64,000 nucleotides of DNA from G963702155 sp963702155 (lineage in GTDB: Bacteria > Pseudomonadota > Alphaproteobacteria > Micavibrionales > Micavibrionaceae), in the NCBI GenBank assembly GCA_963702155.1, contig OY969717.1, positions 1,302,001 through 1,366,000 on the forward strand, in the 5' to 3' direction. Positions 36,339-45,765 of this stretch are shown here, in pieces. A model generated the notes under the pieces. The model saw only the letters and a program-made list of their open reading frames with translations, was not told the DNA's origin and did no database searches. The stretch's first letter is position 1, and the number at the start of each line of letters is the position of its first letter. The position numbers and the translations under genes were made by a program.

Positions 36339-37964
36339 CTACACGATAAAACCCATAGCTTCTAATGTGCGGATTCTATCTTCTAAAACCATTTTAGAAA
36401 AAAATGTTAATCTGTCTTTTTGCTTGTCATTGATAATTAAGTAATGAACGACTGCCCCATGATTATTGGGCTGTATATGCTGGTTTTGGTTAGTAATATG
36501 CGCGTTTACATTAGCCAAAAAGTCAGTCTTATATTCGCCGTATGACTTGGCGGACACATAGCCTTGATTGAAAAGGTGGCTCAATGCAGACGCGCCGGAA
36601 TTATATTTAACATGGATATATTTGTTTTCTGGCGGCAGGAGAATATCGCAAACCTCAAACTTATCTTCGTAGATAGTAATTTGTTTGCTCGCTTCATCAA
36701 AAAGCTGACCGTTCAAATGAGAACAAAGCTCTCTGTTAAACAAGTTTTCTTTGTTAATTTTTTCTTTTGGGTTTTGTCGCTGTGCTATGGCCTGAGCAAT
36801 GGCAGCTTTTGAGGCATTCTTGACTGCATCAGGTACAACAAATGTTGCATCCAAAATGGCATCAATTTTTGTAGTTATTCTTGAGTATTTATCCCTATTA
36901 ACTTCAAACCATTCACCATGGGAAAGAATATAATTCGTGCCGTTGATTTCAATTTCGCCGTAGATACAGTCATAAACAGACCAATTTTTAATCGTAGTGT
37001 CATCTTCATTTAAAACGTGAATACTGTCATGCTTTAAATCATGCAAAGTGGGGGCATTTCTTAATTGCAAATAATTTTCGAGCAACAATTCGTCACCCTC
37101 AGCATCGCCTGCATTTGTAACAATTTTAAACTTTGAAACTTGACTTAAATCAAAATCAATCTCTGCCTCAAACAAGAAGAATGAATCTTGTTCAGTAACA
37201 ATTTTGTTTGGTAACTGAGCATCAAGAGCAAGAGTTTCATGTTCATCCAAAGGGAACAGCCCTTTAAATAAAAGCCTCACATCATCCTTTGTGACAGAAA
37301 GATATATATCGAGTAGTTTTTCTAATTTTGACGGCAAGTGCTGTAAACAGGGCATTTCCGTTTCAAGAAAAACAAATTGCACATTCAGGGAATTATATTT
37401 TCCTATCAGCCTATAAAAGTCCTCGGATTCCTTGTTGAAGATAGCCAATTCTTTAAGGGCTTCATTATCTTCCATGGAAAGAAAAAGCTGACTGTTAGAA
37501 ATGTTTTCTCCGTATTGCCGCTGCTTATTAACCGGATTGGTTTCATTTACGCGGCTATACGCGCTTTTTATTGTCGCGTTCTCATCATCATTTAGAATTT
37601 TATTGGCTGTATAAATTCCAAATTTTTTATCTATAGCCTCTTTGACAATGTTAAATCGCCCCATAGTTCCAAAGTTGATAGCAAATATTCTGTTTCTAAC
37701 TTTTATAAAAAGGGTTGCGCCGGACACCTGATTTTTGGGAAAAAATGCCGCTATCTCAGCTCCCACAACCTTATTTTTTAAAGTTTTCAGCCAATCAGGC
37801 TCTTTGCGCTCACCAAGCCTTTTATACAAAATAGCTTCAACTTCGCCTTTTTCAAACTCAACCACTCCACCAGCAGAATAACCTTCAATGAAGGTTTCAG
37901 GCGCGGCCATATCAAGGCCGTCTTTTAAAAGGGTTACATTTAATTTTACACGTTTCTTTTTCAT
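36339..37964 (-). CDS. TIGR04141/DUF6119 family protein
   Basis: A 541-aa protein I place in the sporadically distributed TIGR04141 (DUF6119) family. Supporting traits are the KLNVTLLKDGLD opening, EAILYKRLGERKEPDWL, FAINFGTMGRFNI, and the C-terminal nuclease-like part with DKFEVCDILLPPENKYIHVK followed by SALSHLFNQGYVSA. The D ... E-x-K-like spacing (VCD ... IHVK) hints at a PD-(D/E)xK fold. Members sit in restriction and defence loci and have no settled function. It overlaps the hsdS stop by 4 bases (ATGA), so it is translated with hsdS. Confidence 0.75.
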   Translation of the reverse strand: MKKKRVKLNVTLLKDGLDMAAPETFIEGYSAGGVVEFEKGEVEAILYKRLGERKEPDWLKTLKNKVVGAEIAAFFPKNQVSGATLFIKVRNRIFAINFGTMGRFNIVKEAIDKKFGIYTANKILNDDENATIKSAYSRVNETNPVNKQRQYGENISNSQLFLSMEDNEALKELAIFNKESEDFYRLIGKYNSLNVQFVFLETEMPCLQHLPSKLEKLLDIYLSVTKDDVRLLFKGLFPLDEHETLALDAQLPNKIVTEQDSFFLFEAEIDFDLSQVSKFKIVTNAGDAEGDELLLENYLQLRNAPTLHDLKHDSIHVLNEDDTTIKNWSVYDCIYGEIEINGTNYILSHGEWFEVNRDKYSRITTKIDAILDATFVVPDAVKNASKAAIAQAIAQRQNPKEKINKENLFNRELCSHLNGQLFDEASKQITIYEDKFEVCDILLPPENKYIHVKYNSGASALSHLFNQGYVSAKSYGEYKTDFLANVNAHITNQNQHIQPNNHGAVVHYLIINDKQKDRLTFFSKMVLEDRIRTLEAMGFIV

Positions 37965-39250
37965 ACAGCCGCCTTGAGAGTTTCGGTGGCCGTATCAACA
38001 CGCAATTCGCCGGAGATGAGTTTGGGTAGGAGCGTGTCGCGTAGTGCAGCAAGGGTTTGCTTTTGTTTTTCGTTATGTATCCATAATTTAAATAAATGAT
38101 CCACGACTTCGCAATAAGCTGAAATTACTTTATCACTGGGAATTACTGTCTTTATTGCCTCGATACCTGACGAGCTAATATTTGGTTGTGCGCTGCCCTG
38201 CGCTGCGCCAACCAAAACACTAAAAATATCTTCTTGTTTAAACAAACAAAAAAGAAACCAAGCTATCTTGCTGCCAAATTTTGAGGATTCAAATTTTGCT
38301 ACGCGCTGATTTAGATAAGGAATGCTATCCGTAGTGACAATTAAACCGCTTTTACCAACAGTCGCGCCAGTCATAGCCATCACCAAGTCGCCATCACCAA
38401 GCCTAAACTTATCGGCCTTTGCCGCGATGTCGTCACTAATACATTGGCTACCTTCAATGACAACCTTTCCATCATTCGTAATATTTTTAATTTTAATTAC
38501 GGGGTTTCCGGCATCAGTAAAATCTTTGCTTTTAAAGGCATAACCTCCTTTTGCTTTTGCAACATCGCCAACTTTCCCAATTCCCCACCCTTCCGGCAGG
38601 CCGTCGGGAGTGAAGGTGGACGGGAAGAGGGCGGCGGTGGCGGAGTCCATGCCTTCGGGGATGCGGCCTTCGGCTTTGGCGTGGACGGGATCAAAATCCA
38701 CAAACCAGCTTTTGAATATCGCCCGCGCCATCCCCTCCAACGTCTCATTCATCCGCTGATTCAGTTCGATTTTTTGGTCAATACAACGCAAGGACTCCGC
38801 AATATCAATTTGTTCATCAGGTCTAGGAAGACGCAATTTGAATTGCATCATCGCGCCTTTATCGCCTCTGGGCATCTTCGCGCCTTTGGCTGTCAAAACA
38901 GTAAAATCAACAAATTCCTGCCCGCTAATGAGATAATATAAATAAAGCGGATTTAATTGCTTTTTATCTTTAGTTCGAAATATCAAAACATCAGCAGATG
39001 CACCGCCTGCACGGTCTGCCAGCCATACTTTTCTGAAATAAGTTCTGATATTAGAAAAGAGAGTATCGGTCGGCTTATAATGATTAAATTTGGAAGCCTG
39101 CGGTAAAGTTGCAGCAGTAACAACGCCGCCTCTATCAATCTGCATATTGTCTGTAGAAATGTAGTTATCGAGCGTTACATTCGAAGCGGCAATTTTGTCC
39201 GTAACAAAATCTGCAACATCCCCCAGACTTACTTCTTGCCATTTACTCAT
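37961..39250 (-). CDS. hsdS: Type I restriction specificity subunit HsdS
   Basis: A 429-aa specificity subunit with two target recognition domains, each followed by a conserved helix. The first half starts WQEVSLGDVADF and ends with the helix containing IDQKIELNQRMNETLEGMA. The second starts LPEGWGIGKVGDVA and ends with WIHNEKQKQTLAALRDTLLP. The symmetry predicts a two-part recognition sequence with a spacer. The start overlaps the previous gene by 8 bases and the stop overlaps the next by 4. It is complete. Confidence 0.95.
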   Translation of the reverse strand: MSKWQEVSLGDVADFVTDKIAASNVTLDNYISTDNMQIDRGGVVTAATLPQASKFNHYKPTDTLFSNIRTYFRKVWLADRAGGASADVLIFRTKDKKQLNPLYLYYLISGQEFVDFTVLTAKGAKMPRGDKGAMMQFKLRLPRPDEQIDIAESLRCIDQKIELNQRMNETLEGMARAIFKSWFVDFDPVHAKAEGRIPEGMDSATAALFPSTFTPDGLPEGWGIGKVGDVAKAKGGYAFKSKDFTDAGNPVIKIKNITNDGKVVIEGSQCISDDIAAKADKFRLGDGDLVMAMTGATVGKSGLIVTTDSIPYLNQRVAKFESSKFGSKIAWFLFCLFKQEDIFSVLVGAAQGSAQPNISSSGIEAIKTVIPSDKVISAYCEVVDHLFKLWIHNEKQKQTLAALRDTLLPKLISGELRVDTATETLKAAV

Positions 39251-40184
39251 TTGAAGCCTTCCATATTTTTTCCATTGGAGCTTCTTCTTTAATTTTAAAG
39301 CGTGTTCCTTTTGGCAGATTAGCGGGAATAGGAGTTATGGTTTTATCATTAAAACTATAAACAGTTTCAACACAGGTTTCCTTGTTTTTAATTTCGCCGT
39401 TTACCTCTTGTTTTTTATACTCAACCAATATTTTTAACACATCACTCTTTTTACTTTGTTTTATAGGATATTTTCCGCTCAAAACGCCTTTTTTAAATGC
39501 TTCATCGCGCATATGTGCCGATATTTTTTGCCCGGTTACTGTATCTTCAAAATCCCATTGGAAGTTTTTATCTTCTGTTACAGGTGAAGTCAGAATCGCA
39601 TCGTAAAGAACAAAGTCAGAATCTAGAGGGCGTGTCCTGTCTTTCGACATATGGCGTTTGAAATCACCATGGCGTATGGGGAAATTGCGCGTGTTATCAA
39701 ACCCAAGCCCTTTAATATCGTCATTGGTCTGGCAGGACATATAAAAATCCGTTTTGGCCTTGAAAGCGCGGTCTAAATTTAATTCATGCGGTATGCAGTT
39801 TTCAAGTTGTTCAACTTCTTTAGAGAAAAAACCAACTGTTAAATCCCTTAAAGCCCTGCCATGATCTTTGCCGTAATCAGCAGGTTTATGCTCTGCGATT
39901 CCTTCAAAAGCGCCCAAAACATAATCTGATGCAATAGGCACGACTACAGCATTAGCAACAAGTGTAACCGCGACAATTCCTACCGTTTTTAAAAATGTTC
40001 CTTCTTCGGGCGGGATAACAACAAGCTGATAGCGAAGGTGACCGCCAAGAATTTGCCTGTTTAAGTCATCAATAATTTTTTGAGCTGAATTGGAGGCCGT
40101 CAGGAAATCACTCATCGGAATAAAGTGATCGTCCACGTCATAATGGATGTGAAACTTTATTGGATCAGGTGTTTCAGTCTCCAT
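39243..40184 (-). CDS. Unknown protein with an internal membrane segment, between Shedu and hsdS
   Basis: A 313-aa protein I do not recognise. The first 60 residues look like a small alpha-beta domain (HIHYDVDDHFIPMSDFL). One or two hydrophobic segments follow at about 66-95 (VGIVAVTLVANAVVVPIAS). The remaining part has FDNTRNFPIRHGDFKRHMS and ends in basic residues. Its ATG directly follows the Shedu gene without a gap and its end overlaps hsdS, so it belongs to the operon. It could be a membrane-linked partner of the Shedu nuclease; nothing in the sequence proves this. Confidence 0.75.
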   Translation of the reverse strand: METETPDPIKFHIHYDVDDHFIPMSDFLTASNSAQKIIDDLNRQILGGHLRYQLVVIPPEEGTFLKTVGIVAVTLVANAVVVPIASDYVLGAFEGIAEHKPADYGKDHGRALRDLTVGFFSKEVEQLENCIPHELNLDRAFKAKTDFYMSCQTNDDIKGLGFDNTRNFPIRHGDFKRHMSKDRTRPLDSDFVLYDAILTSPVTEDKNFQWDFEDTVTGQKISAHMRDEAFKKGVLSGKYPIKQSKKSDVLKILVEYKKQEVNGEIKNKETCVETVYSFNDKTITPIPANLPKGTRFKIKEEAPMEKIWKASNE

Positions 40185-41417
40185 TTATTTTACCCTCACA
40201 TTGGCCAGAAGGTTTTGAAGACGAACTAATAGCTCATCATAAAGAAGGAATTCTATATCTTTTAGTCCTTCGCGCAGGGTTTTATATTGATGCCGCATCT
40301 TATCGTTGGTTAGATCGCTCGATTGTCCGGCAACGATAATTGCTCTAGGGTTTACAATATTAATGTCCAGTCCATTTTCACCCTCAACACTCGTTTCCAT
40401 TTTAATGGAATTTGCATAGCTGGCGGCATTCTCTTTCGCTTTTTGCAAATAATCTGAGGCTTGAGAAATAACCATCGCCATATCTTTTGACCAATAATAG
40501 GTCTTATGGCTTTCATCATATTTTAAAAGCGGCGTGCTGCTGCGCTTTAACTCGTAAAAATCAATATATCCATATATATCAACCAAAACCAAATCAGGGT
40601 ATTTTGTAATACCTGTCGCGATATTTTTGTAGTTCAGCTTTTTGATGTAGCGGTTATCAAAAAGCGTAATGTGCTCGTCAAAAAATTCTTGCCATTTGGC
40701 TTCCAGTGGGTTTGAAGCCAACAACAATTCATACTTTTTAACCACCTCTTGCAAAGTCAGAAGCTGAGCGCTTCTTTGCAAATCAAGTAGCATTCTGCGT
40801 ACAAGATCATCGCGTTTATATTTCTGCGCGGCCTCAACATAAAATTTACCGAACGCTTCAACATCATCTGCGTTAAGCTGGTCAATCAGTTTTTGGTTCA
40901 GGTTTCGGAGAATAAGGTCTTTATTATTGTTAGTTTCCTTAATAGCGTAGTTTAAAGAAGGAAAGCTTTTAACCAAAAAGTTCTTAATCAGTAGTCGCTT
41001 TGTATCCTCACAGGCTCTTTGCTCCTGATTAAGAGCTGTTGCCAGTTCTTCTAAATCTTCAATATTGATTATTAAAGCATTACCGCTCTCTTTCGTTTCC
41101 GTTTTATTTGTAATGGTGATTGTTTTTTTCTTATCAAATTTATATTTGAAGAAATTTTGAATAGCTTTGTTTTTAAAACCAAAGCCTAATTCGCTCATAG
41201 CTGATGCAGGGACTTCTTTAAAACCATCAAGAAGAATGGTTGGAATTTTTTCATTGCCAAAATTATAAGAGATTTGATCTCCGATTAAGGTGTAAACTTC
41301 TTCTTCCGCTCGATCTTTATCGTCTTTGTCTTTCAGAAAATAAACATAAGAATTCTCCCGTTTTTCACGGGACAAAATAAAACGCTTATTTTCTTTCACC
41401 TTACGTTTTTGTGCCAT
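40185..41417 (-). CDS. sduA: Shedu-type nuclease SduA (DUF4263)
   Basis: A 410-aa protein with the DUF4263 nuclease domain of Shedu anti-phage systems. The diagnostic part is WQEFFDEHITLFDNRYIKKL, then KYPDLVLVDIYGYIDFYELK, with the acidic and E-x-K residues of a PD-(D/E)xK nuclease, and MVISQASDYLQKAKE. The N-terminal ~230 residues are variable, as in other Shedu proteins, where they act as a sensor. Shedu is normally a single-gene defence; here it is in the hsd operon, 65 bases after hsdM and joined to the unknown gene. Confidence 0.85.
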   Translation of the reverse strand: MAQKRKVKENKRFILSREKRENSYVYFLKDKDDKDRAEEEVYTLIGDQISYNFGNEKIPTILLDGFKEVPASAMSELGFGFKNKAIQNFFKYKFDKKKTITITNKTETKESGNALIINIEDLEELATALNQEQRACEDTKRLLIKNFLVKSFPSLNYAIKETNNNKDLILRNLNQKLIDQLNADDVEAFGKFYVEAAQKYKRDDLVRRMLLDLQRSAQLLTLQEVVKKYELLLASNPLEAKWQEFFDEHITLFDNRYIKKLNYKNIATGITKYPDLVLVDIYGYIDFYELKRSSTPLLKYDESHKTYYWSKDMAMVISQASDYLQKAKENAASYANSIKMETSVEGENGLDINIVNPRAIIVAGQSSDLTNDKMRHQYKTLREGLKDIEFLLYDELLVRLQNLLANVRVK

Positions 41418-41482
41418 AATTTACATTCATCTGAACTGTCAAGAAATCCTTGACTGTTGCCCCTTTAGCTAAATAATTACCT

Positions 41483-43069
41483 TTAGAATCGATATCCCAC
41501 CTTTGCCAAATTTTCTTTGATTTTTTGCTCTAAGGTTTCGGATTCCTTAAATTGTGCTGCCAATTCAGCGGTGTACCCCGCCATTTTTTCTTCAAAAGAA
41601 ATGCCGTCATCTTCTATGTCGGCTGCTCCAACATAGCGTCCGGGGGTGAGGATATAGCCATGCTCGCGGACTTCTTCGAGTTTTGCTGACTTACAAAGTC
41701 CGGCGATGTCTTCATATTCTCCGCGCCGCTCTATCGCGTCCGCTTCACCACGCCAAGCGTGGTAAATATCTGCTATCTTCATAATGTCCGAATTCGGATC
41801 ACTCGGATCAAACGAGAATTCCTTACGGGTTCTATCCACCATATGCCCAATATTGCGAGCATCTATGAATAGAATTTCGCCTTTACGATCACGGAAACCG
41901 TTTTTGCCTTTATTCCGAGCCAAAAACCACAAGCAAACAGGAATTTGCGTAGAGTAAAAAAGCTGCCCAGGCAAGGCGACCATGCAATCCACCACATCTT
42001 CTTCAACAAGGCTTTTACGGATTTCACCTTCACCGGATGAATTGGACGACATTGAACCGTTGGCTAATACCACGCCTGCATAGCCATTTGGTGATAAGCG
42101 ATGGATAATATGCTGCACCCAACCAAAGTTGGCGTTGCCCGCTGGTGGAATACCGTATTGCCAGCGTCTATCCTCTTTCAAACGCTCACCACCCCAATCG
42201 CTCACATTAAAAGGTGGGTTAGCGAGGATATAATCAGCTTTTAAATCCGGGTGCTCGTCTTTGTGGAATGTGCCTTCACTGTTCCAGCGAATATCGGCAT
42301 CAATACCGCGCACGGCCATGTTCATTTTAGCCAGTCGCCATGTGACATGGTTCATCTCTTGCCCATAAATGGCAATATCGCCCAAGCGTCCGCCGTGCTG
42401 CTCCACAAATTTTTCAGATTGCACAAACATACCGCCAGAACCACAGCACGGGTCATAAACACGGCCTTTATAAGGTTCTAACATTTGCACCAGAAGATTA
42501 ACGACCGAGCGAGGCGTATAGAATTCACCGCCACGCTTGCCTTCCGCGCCTGCAAAGTTTGAAAGAAAATATTCATAGATGCGCCCGAACACGTCATGGG
42601 CTTTGGCGGCACTTCCGCCAATTTCGATTGTACCGAATAGGTCAATCAGCTCCCCAATCATTGTTTTGCTTAGGGATGGGTGAGAATATTCCTTCGGCAA
42701 TACTCCTTTAAGGGAGGGGTTTCCGGATTCGATCGCCAGCATTGCTTGGTCGATCATTTTACCGATAGTGGGTTGCTTTGCATTAGCTTGAAGGTGTGAC
42801 CAACGCGCTTCTTTGGGAACCCAGAAAATATTCTCGGCGAGATATTCGTCTTTGTCTTCAGCGAAAGATTTGCCTTCTTCCATAAGTTCTGCGTGTTTGG
42901 CCACAAACGCATCAGATATGTATTTCAAGAAAATCAGGCCAAGCGCGATATGCTTATATTCGCTTGGCGAAACGCCGGAACGCATTTTATCAGCGGCGGC
43001 AAAAAGCTTGGCTTCATAGCCAAGATTTGCGCCGTTATTTCCTTTTTCTGCTTTTGCAGCCTTCGCCAT
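41483..43069 (-). CDS. hsdM: Type I restriction N6-adenine methyltransferase HsdM
   Basis: A 528-aa modification subunit. The helical N-terminal domain is followed by GEFYTPRSVVNLL (about 181-193), the S-adenosylmethionine motif DPCCGSGGMF (206-215) and the catalytic NPPF (284-287, in ILANPPFNVSDWGG), which marks N6-adenine methylation. The C-terminal coiled-coil would contact HsdS. It is the first gene of the operon in the minus direction. A clear promoter was not identified in the 200 bases upstream. Confidence 0.97.
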   Translation of the reverse strand: MAKAAKAEKGNNGANLGYEAKLFAAADKMRSGVSPSEYKHIALGLIFLKYISDAFVAKHAELMEEGKSFAEDKDEYLAENIFWVPKEARWSHLQANAKQPTIGKMIDQAMLAIESGNPSLKGVLPKEYSHPSLSKTMIGELIDLFGTIEIGGSAAKAHDVFGRIYEYFLSNFAGAEGKRGGEFYTPRSVVNLLVQMLEPYKGRVYDPCCGSGGMFVQSEKFVEQHGGRLGDIAIYGQEMNHVTWRLAKMNMAVRGIDADIRWNSEGTFHKDEHPDLKADYILANPPFNVSDWGGERLKEDRRWQYGIPPAGNANFGWVQHIIHRLSPNGYAGVVLANGSMSSNSSGEGEIRKSLVEEDVVDCMVALPGQLFYSTQIPVCLWFLARNKGKNGFRDRKGEILFIDARNIGHMVDRTRKEFSFDPSDPNSDIMKIADIYHAWRGEADAIERRGEYEDIAGLCKSAKLEEVREHGYILTPGRYVGAADIEDDGISFEEKMAGYTAELAAQFKESETLEQKIKENLAKVGYRF

Positions 43070-43230
43070 GGCTTACCCTCACTTTTTCAAGATTCTATGG
43101 AGGGCTTTATCATCGCAAATTTGGATGGTTTTTCAAAGAATTAATATAATTATATTGGTAAATTCACATATGGGGATGCCGGGCGGGCGGGAACGCAACC
43201 GGCGGGGCGAAGCCCCAAGAGGTGGATATT

Positions 43231-43261
43231 TAAAAAAGCAGGCTCATATATTTGAGCCTGC
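43231..43261 (-). terminator. Rho-independent terminator behind ardA
   Basis: An 8-bp stem GCAGGCTC/GAGCCTGC (43238-43245, 43254-43261) with an 8-base loop, followed on the minus strand by TTTTTTA. It separates ardA from the hsd operon. Confidence 0.85.
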
Positions 43262-43271
43262 CCCTAAAATC

Positions 43272-43778
43272 TTAAGCCATACGGTAAATATAGCGCGTCC
43301 CGTCTATGCTTGTTTCGCTGTAATCCATGCCAAGATCATAAGCGATAGCGTTATAATCCAGATAATTTTGAATATTGGCCGGAATATCGCCGAATAAACC
43401 TTGCTCGACAAGTTCCATTGCCAAATCACGCATAGAATCCATTTCGTATAGATCAAGATCAAACTGATCTGGTGTATCCTGCCCAAATGTAAAGCTATAG
43501 CCACATTCTCCAACAGCTAGAATGACCTTGATTTTCTCGTCCGTGTCCCATGCGTCCGCACAATCCAGAAAATCCGCAAAATTGCCTTGATGAATATTGA
43601 GCGCGGAAAACAGCTTGCAATCTATGCTATCACCATCAATGAATTGAATTTCAAATTCCTCGACTATGTCGCCATAATCATTGGTCAGATTTTTTGCTTT
43701 TTCTTCGTATTGCTCGGCTGTTTCAAAATAAAAGCCAGTAGCGCAAATATCATAGGGCTGTGCAAATAAAGTTGTCAT
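43272..43778 (-). CDS. ardA: Antirestriction protein ArdA
   Basis: A 168-aa acidic protein with the ArdA pattern: ETAEQYEEKAKNLTNDYGD, EEFEIQFIDGDSIDCKLF, then DLAMELVEQGLFGDIP and NYLDYNAIAYDLGMDY. ArdA mimics bent B-DNA and blocks type I restriction enzymes, helping an incoming mobile element to survive in a new host. The many Asp and Glu fit DNA mimicry. It stands alone with a terminator behind it. A small hairpin (GGTTGC/GCAACC, 43803-43820) lies in its leader. Confidence 0.9.
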   Translation of the reverse strand: MTTLFAQPYDICATGFYFETAEQYEEKAKNLTNDYGDIVEEFEIQFIDGDSIDCKLFSALNIHQGNFADFLDCADAWDTDEKIKVILAVGECGYSFTFGQDTPDQFDLDLYEMDSMRDLAMELVEQGLFGDIPANIQNYLDYNAIAYDLGMDYSETSIDGTRYIYRMA

Positions 43779-44114
43779 GTTTCTTACTCCTCTTTGGAAT
43801 TGGGTTGCGAATATGCAACCGTGGCTCCCGCCGAGGGTGGGGTTAGCAAACGCAAGGGCGCGTTCGGCCTAAAGGGGGATCACCCGGCCTGCACGAAATG
43901 CAATGAAGGAAGGTTGGGGAAAAGGCCGATAAGCGTTTATCGACAGACCCTTGCGGCGCGAGGGGCGAAGCTCCTTAGGATTAAAGCGACATCACGCTTT
44001 TTTTATCCTGTTTTTTGTATTTTCTGTTCTTTATTCTAAACTCAGGGTATATTTGCAGCAATATTTTTAATGAGGAGGTAATTCTCAAATATTCCATTAC
44101 GGAAATGACACTCT
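43779..44114. other. 336-bp gap between ardA and hipA
   Basis: No convincing gene. It holds the ardA promoter region, with a small hairpin at 43803-43820 and a fairly GC-rich middle containing several short symmetric words. A short frame at 43794-44039 lacks family resemblance. Confidence 0.5.
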
Positions 44115-45437
44115 TCAGAGGCTTCGCAATCTTGCTTTTACTGCCTTCATAACCGATGCATGTATCTCCTCAGGGAAGTTTGAGGGAAGCTTTTCTTCAA
44201 GCGATTGGATGGCTTTTTCCGCTGCACTCGCGATTTCATCAAGGGCTTCTTTTGCAATATATTCTGGCAGACCCGCTTTTTGAACAGTCTGCACATAATG
44301 CCGCCCTTGTATATCGGCCATTTTGTAATGATTATTACTGCCTACGGACATAGCCATTTTCATTTCTTTTTTCTGAATTTGATGTGCGTCAAAAAACGGC
44401 TGCGCTGTCAAAACGTCATAGAACGGCGTGAGGACAAAACGCCCACCTTGCCCTAAGTAAATACTGAAATTTTTGCCATGCCCATCTGTTGCACCAATGA
44501 GCCAGAAAATAATCTGCGCTTTTAAAAAAGCCTTTTGGTCTTCTGCAGGTTGGTCGCTTCCTTTGAGTAAGTTTAAAATCTCAACCATGCTCGGCTGTTT
44601 TTCATTTGAGGGGCGATTGTCACTTTGATATTTCCGGCTCGGCGGAATTGATAAAGCCTGACAGCAATCTTCTTGTGGAATACGCAGCAAAATTCCGTCT
44701 TTCGTCCATGCACGATCAAAGCGCTCAATCACCAGTGATTTTGTTTTTCCAAAGGTTTTTATTTCGACCTTGTTGACTGGAAGCCCAAAAGCCTCCATAA
44801 CCGCCAAGCCATAAAATTCATTTTCAACACTGTTTGAAAGATCAATACCGTTTGGCAATTCACCAATCTGGGTTTTAAAAATATGCGTTGTCGGGGTTGT
44901 TCCTGAGGGGCGCAACCATTTCCCCTTGTGAAATAAAAGCGCTGTCTTTTCCTGCGCTCCTGCAACAGAAATCCGAAAATCATGCTCTCTGTCCAATCCC
45001 AAGGGAACACGTGCCAGATTATTCAGAAGGCTTTCAATCTCTTCGTCATTAATGGCTTCGCCGTGAATTGAATGTAAATTTGAAAAATCTATATCGGCAT
45101 CTTCAGAGAAGAATTGTAATGCCCCTACGCAATCGCGGCCTATTTGAGCCAAAAGGCTGTAAGCGTCTGTTCCGTCTGCGCCCACTTTTTCCGCTACGCG
45201 TGATCTTAAACTTTCCGAGTCCGGTAAGAGATTTTCAAACACAGCAACAACGGGCGCACCTTTAAAAGCATCCTCTCGCAAAGGTAATGATAGCGATACC
45301 GGATAAGCCTTATCATTTGATAACCATTCATCCGCATAGACAAATTCTACGGCACCGCTTGGCTGTTTTGATAAATAGCCAACAATCTCGCCATTTTGAA
45401 ACACGCTCAGGCGTGGATGTGTTTTGCGCCTCGCCAT
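44115..45437 (-). CDS. hipA: HipA toxin kinase
   Basis: A 440-aa HipA-type serine/threonine kinase. The N-terminal subdomain has YPVSLSLPLREDAF and VAVFENLLPDSE. The core has ISVAGAQEKTAL (the glycine-rich ATP loop), FKTQIGELPNGIDLSNSVENE, the catalytic GATDGHGKNFSI and the metal-binding FYDV. HipA kinases phosphorylate aminoacyl-tRNA synthetases, GltX in the E. coli case, and induce dormancy. All catalytic motifs are present. It follows hipB by 5 bases. Confidence 0.95.
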   Translation of the reverse strand: MARRKTHPRLSVFQNGEIVGYLSKQPSGAVEFVYADEWLSNDKAYPVSLSLPLREDAFKGAPVVAVFENLLPDSESLRSRVAEKVGADGTDAYSLLAQIGRDCVGALQFFSEDADIDFSNLHSIHGEAINDEEIESLLNNLARVPLGLDREHDFRISVAGAQEKTALLFHKGKWLRPSGTTPTTHIFKTQIGELPNGIDLSNSVENEFYGLAVMEAFGLPVNKVEIKTFGKTKSLVIERFDRAWTKDGILLRIPQEDCCQALSIPPSRKYQSDNRPSNEKQPSMVEILNLLKGSDQPAEDQKAFLKAQIIFWLIGATDGHGKNFSIYLGQGGRFVLTPFYDVLTAQPFFDAHQIQKKEMKMAMSVGSNNHYKMADIQGRHYVQTVQKAGLPEYIAKEALDEIASAAEKAIQSLEEKLPSNFPEEIHASVMKAVKARLRSL

Positions 45438-45442
45438 TAATT

Positions 45443-45745
45443 TTATGACTTCCCATTTTTTGAATAGCTAGCTTCATCAAGGGCACTGGTTACACCTGCC
45501 TTTAGTGCTTCCGCTAAACTCATTTGTGTGGTTCTTTCATTTATCTGAAATTCTAAATTCAGCGCAGATAGAACAGCCAAAATCGTTTCTAGCTTGGTTG
45601 CCGCATTCCCGTTTTCGATAAGAGAGATGGTTTCTTGGCGCAGCCCTGCCTTTTCGCCCAATTCGGATTGGCTCATGCCGCGCTTTTTGCGGGCGCGGCG
45701 AATGGCGTTTCCAAGCTGTTCGGGGCTACGTGCTAATTCAGACAT
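45443..45745 (-). CDS. hipB: HipB-type antitoxin, XRE-family regulator
   Basis: A 100-aa Xre/Cro helix-turn-helix protein: LGNAIRRARKKRGMSQSELGEKAG and RQETISLIENG are the DNA-binding helices. The C-terminal tail would contact HipA. I choose ATG 45745, which has AAGGAGT 6 bases upstream; a longer frame to 45793 would run into the operator repeats. HipB normally neutralises HipA and represses the hipBA promoter, and two palindromes suitable as operators lie just upstream. Confidence 0.93.
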   Translation of the reverse strand: MSELARSPEQLGNAIRRARKKRGMSQSELGEKAGLRQETISLIENGNAATKLETILAVLSALNLEFQINERTTQMSLAEALKAGVTSALDEASYSKNGKS

Positions 45746-45765
45746 AATCGACTCCTTGATCACCA

